From: Coriobacteriaceae bacterium
Lineage (GTDB): Bacteria > Actinomycetota > Coriobacteriia > Coriobacteriales > Coriobacteriaceae
DNA length: 60,887 nt
Assembly (NCBI GenBank): GCA_902364975.1
Contig: CABJFQ010000013.1
Span: 1-60,887, forward strand
Direction: 5' to 3'
Under the pieces are notes generated by a model that worked only from the letters and a program-made list of their open reading frames with translations, was not told where the DNA came from and did no database searches. Both the position numbers and the translations under genes were made by a program. Position 1 is the stretch's first letter. Each line of letters begins with the position of its first letter. Shown piece by piece: positions 23,400 to 30,657 of the stretch.

Positions 23400-24236
23400 A
23401 TGGCAGATTCCAAGGCAGAATATTCCACCCCCGATTGCCTGGCGCCCGCCGCGATCGAGGCGAAGACCGAGGCTGCCGGTGTTACCAAGGCCAACCTACC
23501 GACCTCGAAGGCCTTTATGCTTGCCATGTTCGCCGGCGCGTTCATCGCCTTTGGCGGCCTGTTCTTCACGGTCTTTTTGAGCGATCCCACGCTTGGCTGG
23601 GGCGCCCAGCGCTTTGTGGGTGGCCTTGCTTTTTGCCTGGGTCTGGTGCTCGTGCTCATTTGCGGCGCGGAGCTGTTTACCGGCAACTCGCTTATGGTCT
23701 GCGCGCTCAAGAGCAAAAAGATCACGCTCGCCCAGATGCTCAAGGCTTGGGTCGTTGTGTGGATCGGCAACTTTGCCGGCGCGCTGTCCGTCGTCTTTTT
23801 GGTTTACATGGCAGCTATTTACAAGCTCAACGGCGAGGCCGTCGCCAACACCATGGTGAGCGTCGCCGCCGGTAAGGTTTCGATTGACGCCGTCACCATC
23901 TTCTTCCGCGGCATTCTGTGCAACATCTTTGTGTGCCTGGCTGTATGGATCGGTACCGCTGGCAGGACCGTGGTCGACAAGGTCGCGGGCATTCTACTGC
24001 CCATTGCTGCGTTTGTGGCCTGCGGTTTTGAGCACTGCGTTGCCAACATGTACTTTTTGCCCATGGGTATTTTGATGCACTCCTGCGGCTATGGAGTTGA
24101 TGTCGCCGGCGCCGACGCCCTCAACGCGGCGGGCCTGGCGCTCAATCTTTCCGTCGCCACGCTCGGCAATATCGTGGGCGGCGCCCTGATCGTTGCGCTG
24201 GGCTACTGGTTTATCTACGCCAACAGGGAGGCCTAA
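23400..24236 (+). CDS. focA: Formate/nitrite transporter family protein
   Basis: This 278-residue FNT channel would pass formate, nitrite or hydrosulfide across the membrane as a pentamer. GAELFTGNSLMVCAL, WIGNFAGAL and GFEHCVANMYFLPMGI are the family signatures, and six membrane helices can be counted. The start at 23400 follows a modest AAGAAAGAAG; an in-frame ATG at 23364 is an alternative. The true substrate is not determinable. Confidence 0.9.
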   Translation: MADSKAEYSTPDCLAPAAIEAKTEAAGVTKANLPTSKAFMLAMFAGAFIAFGGLFFTVFLSDPTLGWGAQRFVGGLAFCLGLVLVLICGAELFTGNSLMVCALKSKKITLAQMLKAWVVVWIGNFAGALSVVFLVYMAAIYKLNGEAVANTMVSVAAGKVSIDAVTIFFRGILCNIFVCLAVWIGTAGRTVVDKVAGILLPIAAFVACGFEHCVANMYFLPMGILMHSCGYGVDVAGADALNAAGLALNLSVATLGNIVGGALIVALGYWFIYANREA

Positions 24237-24262
24237 AGGCCCCACGGCATAACCGACCAAAG

Positions 24263-24343
24263 AGGGACAGGTTTATTTTGGCGGGTTTGGACGAGGCGCT
24301 GCGCCGTCTTGCCATGAGCTGCCATAATGGACCTGTCCCTTTT
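24263..24343. repeat. Long inverted repeat between focA and selA
   Basis: AGGGACAGGT (24263-24272) and ACCTGTCCCT (24331-24340) are perfect arms around 58 bp. An inner GGCGC/GCGCC hairpin lies in the loop, and TTTT follows. It likely terminates focA and belongs to the GGGACAG hairpin group of this window. Confidence 0.7.
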
Positions 24344-24420
24344 GCATGCGCGTCGCCATTTGGTGGCCGACGATGATCGTGGGGGACCTGCTTTTTATTG
24401 AATATGTCGAAAGGCTTTCC

Positions 24421-25878
24421 ATGAGCGACTGCGAATCCATGCCCGCCGAGGTGCGCGACCGCCTGCGCTCCATTCCCGCTGTCCACGAGCTGCTGGCGGA
24501 GTGGCCGGTCATGAAGGCTGCCGGCGATGCGGGCGATACGATCGTGCGCGAGGCGATCGATGTTGAGCTCGATGCCGAGCGCGCGGCGATTCGCTCCGGC
24601 GTCCCCGCGAGGAACAAGCGCGAGCTCGCCTTGGCCATTGAGCGGCGGTGCCACCGTCTGTCGCTGCCGACCCTGCGTCCCGCCGTCAACGCGACAGGCG
24701 TTGTGATTCACACCAATCTGGGCCGTGCTCCGCTCGCTCCCGCAGCGGTGCAGGCGGTGACCGACGTCGCCCGCAGCTACAGCACGCTCGAGTACGACGT
24801 CGCGACCTGTGCTCGCGGGGGCCGCAAGGAGCATGCCGCGCGCCTGCTGCGCACACTCACGGGGGCGCAGGACGCCTTGGTTGTCAACAATAACGCCGCG
24901 GCGGTGCTGTTGGTGCTTGCCGCGCATGCATGCGGCAAAGAGGTAATCGTGAGCCGCGGCGAGCTTGTCGAGGTGGGAGGCAGTTTCCGTATCCCCGACA
25001 TCATGGCGGCTTCGGGTGCCAAGCTTGTCGAGGTGGGCTCCACCAACCGCACGCATCTGGACGATTATCAAAGCGCCATTACGCCCAACACGGCGATGAT
25101 CCTGAAAGTTCATCCTTCCAACTACCGTATCGAGGGCTTCCACGAGGAGGTTTCCGCGGCGGAGCTTTCTGCACTGGCGCACGAGCACGGGCTTTTGCTT
25201 TACGAGGACCAAGGCTCGGGCGCTTTGCTGGCAGACGGGGTGCTTGCCGATGCGGGGGAGAAGCCCACGTCCGCTTCGCTTTGCGCTGGCGTCGACGTTG
25301 TCTCGTGTTCGGGCGACAAGTTGCTTGGTGCTTCGCAGGCGGGCATTATCCTCGGCAGTACCCAGGTTATCGCTGCCTGCGCCTCTCATCCGCTTATGCG
25401 CGCGCTTCGCCCCGGCAAGCTCACGCTCGCGGCGCTCGAGGCTACCCTGCGTCTGTATGTGACCGGTCCCGATACAGCGCATCGGGAGATCCCGGTGCTC
25501 AACATGCTTTCCGGCGCGCCGGCTCCGCTCGAGCGTCAGGCCAAGCGCCTGCATGACCGCATGCTGCGCAAGCTTCGTGACTCTCAGTGCGAGGAGGCGG
25601 TGGAGCTGCAGGTTGTCGAAGGCGCTTCTGCCCCGGGCGGTGGCTCGCTGCCGACCGTCGAGCTCCCAACCTTTTGCGTTGCCGTCTGCCCCGTCGATGG
25701 GCGCCTGTCCGTCGATGGCCTGAAGCGCGCTATGGTTCAGGAGCCCGATACGCCGGTTGTGACGCGCGTACAGCACGACCAGGTGCTGTTTGACGTTCGC
25801 ACGCTTGTGCACGATACCGACCTTGATTTGTGTGCGTCTGCGTTGGCCGACGCCGTGCGGGCGGGTTTGCGCCGATGA
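24421..25878 (+). CDS. selA: L-seryl-tRNA(Sec) selenium transferase SelA
   Basis: SelA converts Ser-tRNA(Sec) to Sec-tRNA(Sec) with selenophosphate. The 485-residue PLP enzyme shows RPAVNATGVVIHTNLGRAPL near residue 83-102, the loop SNYRIEGF and the PLP lysine K300 in SCSGDKLLGASQAGII. The start at 24421 is preferred by the upstream AAAGG and by alignment to the family; the frame is open 25 codons further upstream. Its stop overlaps the selB start (ATGA), so the two are coupled. Confidence 0.95.
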   Translation: MSDCESMPAEVRDRLRSIPAVHELLAEWPVMKAAGDAGDTIVREAIDVELDAERAAIRSGVPARNKRELALAIERRCHRLSLPTLRPAVNATGVVIHTNLGRAPLAPAAVQAVTDVARSYSTLEYDVATCARGGRKEHAARLLRTLTGAQDALVVNNNAAAVLLVLAAHACGKEVIVSRGELVEVGGSFRIPDIMAASGAKLVEVGSTNRTHLDDYQSAITPNTAMILKVHPSNYRIEGFHEEVSAAELSALAHEHGLLLYEDQGSGALLADGVLADAGEKPTSASLCAGVDVVSCSGDKLLGASQAGIILGSTQVIAACASHPLMRALRPGKLTLAALEATLRLYVTGPDTAHREIPVLNMLSGAPAPLERQAKRLHDRMLRKLRDSQCEEAVELQVVEGASAPGGGSLPTVELPTFCVAVCPVDGRLSVDGLKRAMVQEPDTPVVTRVQHDQVLFDVRTLVHDTDLDLCASALADAVRAGLRR

Positions 25879-27845
25879 CTGCGCGCGAGCTTGTCGAATG
25901 TCCCGTTGTCGTTGGAACGGCGGGGCACGTCGACCACGGAAAGTCAGCCCTTATCGAGGCGCTGACCGGAAAAAATCCCGACCGTCTGGAGGTCGAGCGG
26001 CGCCGCGGTATGACCACGGAGCTCGGTTTTGGCGAGCTGGTGCTGCCGAGCGGCAAGCTTGTCGGCCTGGTCGATGTACCCGGTCATGCCCACTACCTAC
26101 GCGCCATGGTGCAGGGTGCTACCGGCGTGGATGTTGCGTTGCTGGTGGTTTCTGCCGTTGAGGGCGTGATGCCGCAGACCCGCGAGCATGTTCGCGTACT
26201 GGAGCTGTTGGGTGTGACGCACATGGTCGTTGCGCTTACGATGCGCGATCTGGCCGATGACGAGACGGCGGAGCTCGCCGAGCTCGACTTGATGGATTTC
26301 CTCGGCGATACCGTCTTTGCCAATGCGCCCGTGGTGCCCGTTTCCTCTCGCACGGGTGCGGGTATCGAGGACGTTCGCCTTGCCCTCGATACCGCTATCG
26401 ACTCTTTCCTGGCCGATGCCGCATCCCGCCCGGTGCGCCCCTGTCTGGCCCCGCGCCTGCCCATCGACCGCTGCTTCACCATCAAGGGATCCGGGACGGT
26501 CGTCACGGGCACGCTTCACGATGCCCCCGTGGCGGTGGGCGATGAGCTCGTTTCGAGTCCCGCGGGCGTGCGCTGCCGCGTTCGCGCGATTCAGGTGCAT
26601 GGCGATACTCCTCGGGCGTTGCCCGGACAGCGCGTGGCGCTCAACATCGTGGGCGACGGCGCGGGCGACCTTCCGCGCGGCGAGGTCCTCTGCGGGTCTG
26701 GTGCCGAGGGCTCGACGCTCAGGCTTATCGCGCGCTTCACCTATCTGGGGCGCGAGGGCGCCAAGCCCGTGCCCTTCGAGTCCGGCACGCGCGTCCACGT
26801 GATGGTGGGCACGGCAGAGGTCCTCGGCCGTATCATGCTCATGGAGGGCGCGGGGCCGATTGCCCCGGGCGAGACGCGTACCGTGCAAATCCGCCTGAAG
26901 GAGCGCCTTCCCGTGCGCTCGGGCGACGGTCTCATCGTGCTTGCGTTCTCCCCGGTGGTACTTATCGGCGGCGGTTGCGTTCTTCTTTCGCGGTGCCGCC
27001 GCTCGCGCGACCTCTCCGCGGAAGAGGTCTCGCTGCTCAGGGCTCTGGATGCCGGCGACCGCGCCGCCGCCATTGCCGCATGGCTGGGGCTGCAGCGCCT
27101 GCCCGTGCCGGCGGCCGTTGCCGCCCGTGCGCTCGACCTTTCCGGTGTCGAAGTCGCGAGGCTCCTGCACGCCGCGGTGGCGTCGGGCGATGCGGTCGCC
27201 CTCCATCCGGAGCGCTCGACCGAGGAGCTCTATGCCGCCCCCGCTGTGCTCGATGCCGCCCTTGCCGCCCTCGCCGACACGCTTGTCGCCATGCATAAGG
27301 CCGCGCCCAAGCAAACGGGCTTCACCCCGGGCGAGGTTGCGCATGTCGCCTGGCCGAAAGCGGGCGAAGACGTCGCGTCTGCGCTCATCCTCGAGGGCTG
27401 TGCGCGCGGCATCTGCGCCCAGGAGGGGTCTGAGGTCTACGACCCACATTCCGCCGCTGCGGCGATACGTGTGGTGCGCGAGGCAGGCCGGCGCATCGCG
27501 GCCCTGCTGGACGAGGCGGGCCTCGATGCACCGACGCTTCCCGAGGTGGGGCAGCAGTTGCAACTCGATCGCGACACCATGACGCGTGCCCTGCGCGAGC
27601 TTTCGCTCAACCGCTCGATCGTTAAGGTCGAGCGCGACGTTGCCTTGTCCGCCGCCGCCGAGGCTCAGGCGCGCGAGGTCGTTGCGGCGGCTATCGAGGC
27701 TGCCGGCGGCGCTGTCACCACGAGTGTGCTGCGCGAGGCCCTGGGCGTGTCGCGCAAGCGAGCCATTAGCATCTTGGAGCACCTGGATGCGGTGCGTTTT
27801 ACGACGCTCGACAAAGGAGCCGGCGGCCTAAGATCGCTTCGTTAG
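25875..27845 (+). CDS. selB: Selenocysteine-specific elongation factor SelB
   Basis: This 656-residue GTPase brings Sec-tRNA(Sec) to UGA codons marked by a SECIS. The G domain has GTAGHVDHGKSALIEALTG, the DVPGHAHYL switch II and, at the guanine-specificity site, ALTMRDLAD, where most SelB proteins have TKxD. Residues from about 390 on form winged-helix repeats that bind the SECIS loop. It is coupled to selA and precedes tRNA-Sec by 61 bp. Confidence 0.94.
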   Translation: MTARELVECPVVVGTAGHVDHGKSALIEALTGKNPDRLEVERRRGMTTELGFGELVLPSGKLVGLVDVPGHAHYLRAMVQGATGVDVALLVVSAVEGVMPQTREHVRVLELLGVTHMVVALTMRDLADDETAELAELDLMDFLGDTVFANAPVVPVSSRTGAGIEDVRLALDTAIDSFLADAASRPVRPCLAPRLPIDRCFTIKGSGTVVTGTLHDAPVAVGDELVSSPAGVRCRVRAIQVHGDTPRALPGQRVALNIVGDGAGDLPRGEVLCGSGAEGSTLRLIARFTYLGREGAKPVPFESGTRVHVMVGTAEVLGRIMLMEGAGPIAPGETRTVQIRLKERLPVRSGDGLIVLAFSPVVLIGGGCVLLSRCRRSRDLSAEEVSLLRALDAGDRAAAIAAWLGLQRLPVPAAVAARALDLSGVEVARLLHAAVASGDAVALHPERSTEELYAAPAVLDAALAALADTLVAMHKAAPKQTGFTPGEVAHVAWPKAGEDVASALILEGCARGICAQEGSEVYDPHSAAAAIRVVREAGRRIAALLDEAGLDAPTLPEVGQQLQLDRDTMTRALRELSLNRSIVKVERDVALSAAAEAQAREVVAAAIEAAGGAVTTSVLREALGVSRKRAISILEHLDAVRFTTLDKGAGGLRSLR

Positions 27846-27906
27846 GGGCTGCCGTATCGCTGTTCGCCACGACGCCCTGCTAGTTTGGTAAAATACCGCC
27901 ACGTTT

Positions 27907-28003
27907 GGGAGCGGATGGGCTCCGGTGGGCCCCGCGGTCCTCAAAACCGTTGTGAGGCGTGCAAAACGTCTTGGATGTGTTCGATTCACATACGTTCCCG
28001 CCA
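27907..28003 (+). tRNA. selC: tRNA-Sec (anticodon TCA)
   Basis: A 97-nt tRNA with a long variable arm directly after selB. The acceptor stem GGGAGCG pairs with CGTTCCC, the D arm is GGGC/GCCC, the anticodon loop CCTCAAA carries TCA, the T arm is ATGTG-TTCGATT-CACAT, and CCA is encoded. This completes a full Sec-insertion set in one window. Confidence 0.95.
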
Positions 28004-28015
28004 ACGCATCTCGCC

Positions 28016-28055
28016 AAAACCACCACATTGGGGACAGGCACCTTTGTGGTGGTTT
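28016..28055 (+). terminator. Hairpin after tRNA-Sec
   Basis: AAACCACCACA (from 28017) pairs with TGTGGTGGTTT (28045-28055). The loop holds GGGGACAGGCACC, a motif shared with other hairpins here. Only three T residues close the structure. From 28056 to 28266 I see no gene; the gdhA promoter must lie there. Confidence 0.65.
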
Positions 28056-28266
28056 CGAAACGTGCGGGAAACAGCTTCGAAACACGCGATTTGCTCGTCA
28101 GGCGGTCAAAAAGCTATCTACCTGCATCGTAATCAAAATGAAACATCCGCTCGTTGCCTTATTCGTAACTTTGTAGCAACAGTGCGATATTATCCATACT
28201 CGATAAAGCTCACGGCGCATGGGGCGCCGCGAACGACACCTTTCTTTTCCATCAATTGGAGGAAGC

Positions 28267-29622
28267 ATGAGCTACACGCAGAAAGTTCTCGACGAGCTCA
28301 AGGCCCGCTATCCCGAGCAGCCTGAGTTCATCCAGGCCGCGACCGAGATCCTCGGCACCATCCAGCCGGCGCTCGACGCCCACCCCGAGTACGAGGAGGC
28401 CGCCCTACTGGAGCGCCTTGTCGAGCCCGAGCGCATCGTCATGTTCCGTGTTCCCTGGGTCGACGACCAGGGCAAGGTCCAGGTCAACCGCGGTTACCGC
28501 GTCGAGTTCAACTCTGCCATTGGACCCTACAAGGGCGGCCTGCGCTTTAACCCGACGGTCACCCTGGGCATGCTCAAGTTCCTGGGCCTGGAGCAGATTC
28601 TCAAGAACAGCCTGACCACCCTTCCCATGGGCGGCGGCAAGGGCGGCTCCGACTTTGACCCCAAGGGCAAGTCCAACAACGAGATCATGCACTTCTGCCA
28701 GTCCTTCATGACCGAGCTCTATCGTCACATTGGCCCCAACACCGACGTTCCCGCCGGCGACCTGGGCGTTGGCGGCCGCGAGGTTGCCTACATGTTCGGT
28801 CAGTACAAGCGCCTGACCAACGAGTGGACCGGCGTCCTTACCGGCAAGGGCCTCTCCTTTGGCGGCTCGCTCGCCCGTACCGAGGCCACCGGCTACGGTT
28901 TGGTCTACTTTGTGGACGAGTACCTCAAGAGCCGCGGCGACTCCTTCGAGGGCAAGAATGTCGTCGTTCACGGCTCGGGCAACGTCGCCATCTACGCCGT
29001 CCAGAAGGTTTCCCAGCTCGGCGGCAAGGTGCTGGCCTGCTCCGATACCCACGGCTGGGTCGAGGATCCCGACGGCATCGACTACTCCGTGCTCGAGCAC
29101 GTCTACAACCAGAAGCGCTCTGGCCACGACAAGGGCGTCACGCTCGCCATGTACGTTGACGAGAAACCCAACGCCGTGTGGCACGAGGGCGACGGCCGCG
29201 GCGTTTGGCAGCTGCCCTGCGACATCGCGCTGCCCTGCGCTCGCGAGAACACGCTGCTGCTCGAGGACGCCCAGGCGCTCGTCGCCAACGGCTGCAAGGT
29301 GGTCGGCGAGGGCGCAAACATGCCCACGACCATCGAGGCCACGAACTACTTCCAGGAGAACGGCGTCGCCTTTATGCCCGGCAAGGCTGCCAACGCCGGC
29401 GGCGTGCTCGTGTCCGGCCTGGAGATGAGCCAGAACGCCGAGCACCTGTCCTGGACCTTTGAGGAGGTCGACGGCAAGCTCGAGCAGCTCATGCGCGGCA
29501 TGTTCCACAATGTGGACGACACCGCCAAGGAGTATGGCCAGGAGGGCAACTTTGTCATGGGCGCCAACATCGCCGGCTTCCTGAAGGTCGCCGACGCCAT
29601 GCTCGCCCAGGGCGTCTGCTAA
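28267..29622 (+). CDS. gdhA: NADP-specific glutamate dehydrogenase
   Basis: This 451-residue hexameric GDH interconverts 2-oxoglutarate plus ammonia and glutamate. Substrate-site signatures are GPYKGGLRFNPTV near residue 84-96, LPMGGGKGGSDFDPKGKS near 117-134 and VPAGDLGVGGREVAYMFG; the Rossmann segment VVVHGSGNVAIYA follows. Length and insertions match the NADP-dependent class used for assimilation. ATG at 28267 follows GGAGG. It is monocistronic with a strong terminator. Confidence 0.96.
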   Translation: MSYTQKVLDELKARYPEQPEFIQAATEILGTIQPALDAHPEYEEAALLERLVEPERIVMFRVPWVDDQGKVQVNRGYRVEFNSAIGPYKGGLRFNPTVTLGMLKFLGLEQILKNSLTTLPMGGGKGGSDFDPKGKSNNEIMHFCQSFMTELYRHIGPNTDVPAGDLGVGGREVAYMFGQYKRLTNEWTGVLTGKGLSFGGSLARTEATGYGLVYFVDEYLKSRGDSFEGKNVVVHGSGNVAIYAVQKVSQLGGKVLACSDTHGWVEDPDGIDYSVLEHVYNQKRSGHDKGVTLAMYVDEKPNAVWHEGDGRGVWQLPCDIALPCARENTLLLEDAQALVANGCKVVGEGANMPTTIEATNYFQENGVAFMPGKAANAGGVLVSGLEMSQNAEHLSWTFEEVDGKLEQLMRGMFHNVDDTAKEYGQEGNFVMGANIAGFLKVADAMLAQGVC

Positions 29623-29647
29623 GCCCAGCTCGACATAGCATTGATGA

Positions 29648-29679
29648 GGCTCCCAGCTATTTCGGCTGGGGGCCTTTTT
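29648..29679 (+). terminator. Terminator after gdhA
   Basis: GGCTCCCAGC (29648-29657) pairs with GCTGGGGGCC (29665-29674) using one G-U pair, followed by five T residues. Confidence 0.9.
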
Positions 29680-29754
29680 CTGTGGCGGCGAGGGTCGTGC
29701 ACCCTCGTTTGGTACACTTAGAGATACTGGACAAGTAAAGAGATGGGGGAGAAC

Positions 29755-30657
29755 GTGCTCAAGTTCGGTACCTACGTCCGTGTTGGAAACGCGGCCGAAG
29801 CCTATGAGCTCTTGCAGAAGAACCGCAACAACAAGATTGTGGGCGGCGGCATCTGGATGCGCCTGGGTTCGCGTCGTGTGGCGACGGCGATTGACCTTTC
29901 GGCCTGCGGACTCGATCAGATCGAGGAGACCGAGACCGAGTTTCGCATTGGTGCCATGTGCACCCTGCGCCAGCTCGAGCGTCATGCCGGGCTCAACGCG
30001 CTTGTCAATAATGTGTTTGAGTTTGCCGTCCACGACATCGTGGGCGTGCAGCTGCGCAACACCGCCACGGTGGGCGGCAGCATCTACGGCCGCTTTGGCT
30101 TCTCGGACGTGCTCTCCGCTTTCCTCGCGCTCGATTCCTATGTTGAGCTGACGGGTGCCGGCCGCGTGCCGCTCGCCGAGTTCGTGGATATGGGCTACGT
30201 GCGCGACGTGATCGAGCACGTCGTGGTCGTTAAGCACGAGTACCGTGCGAGCTACGAGGCCGTGCGCAAGGCCGCGACCGATTTCCCCTCGCTGAACGTC
30301 ACCGCCGCTTGGTGGGACGGCTCCTGGCACGTCACCGTGGGCGCCCGCCCGCTGCGTGCGACCCTGCTGCAGGGCGGGGCATGTGGCCTGGTGAACGAGC
30401 AGCCTTCCGAGGACGAGCTGCGCGCCCTGGCCGCGTCCGTACGCGCGCTGGGCTATGGCACCAACATGTGGGGCTCGGCCGAGTACCGCCGCCGCATCTC
30501 GGCGCCGCTGGCGATCCAGGCCGTGCGCCGCGCCGCCGGCATTGAGCTTTCGGCCGCGCTTGCCCACGAGCTCGAGACCGTGCAGATTCCTAAGTTTGCC
30601 ACGGACGAGTATTCCTGCCGCCGCGTGCCCGGCGTCGATTCTAGCGAGGTGCGCTAA
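29755..30657 (+). CDS. Molybdenum hydroxylase FAD-binding subunit
   Basis: This subunit of about 300 residues belongs to the CoxM/XdhB/YgfM FAD-binding family, passing electrons between the Fe-S clusters and NAD(P) or another acceptor. KIVGGGIWMRLG and LRNTATVGGSIYGRFGFSDV are the two FAD-contact loops. The GTG at 29755 follows GGGGGAGA; an ATG at 29743 in the same frame is an alternative. Its stop overlaps the start of the fused Fe-S/Mo subunit (TAATG), so the two are made together. Confidence 0.85.
   Translation: MLKFGTYVRVGNAAEAYELLQKNRNNKIVGGGIWMRLGSRRVATAIDLSACGLDQIEETETEFRIGAMCTLRQLERHAGLNALVNNVFEFAVHDIVGVQLRNTATVGGSIYGRFGFSDVLSAFLALDSYVELTGAGRVPLAEFVDMGYVRDVIEHVVVVKHEYRASYEAVRKAATDFPSLNVTAAWWDGSWHVTVGARPLRATLLQGGACGLVNEQPSEDELRALAASVRALGYGTNMWGSAEYRRRISAPLAIQAVRRAAGIELSAALAHELETVQIPKFATDEYSCRRVPGVDSSEVR

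Noticed and set aside
28405..30567. 720-residue antisense ORF opposite gdhA and the FAD subunit
   Set aside because: It is a GC-skew shadow of real genes on the plus strand, with no ribosome-binding site or family match.
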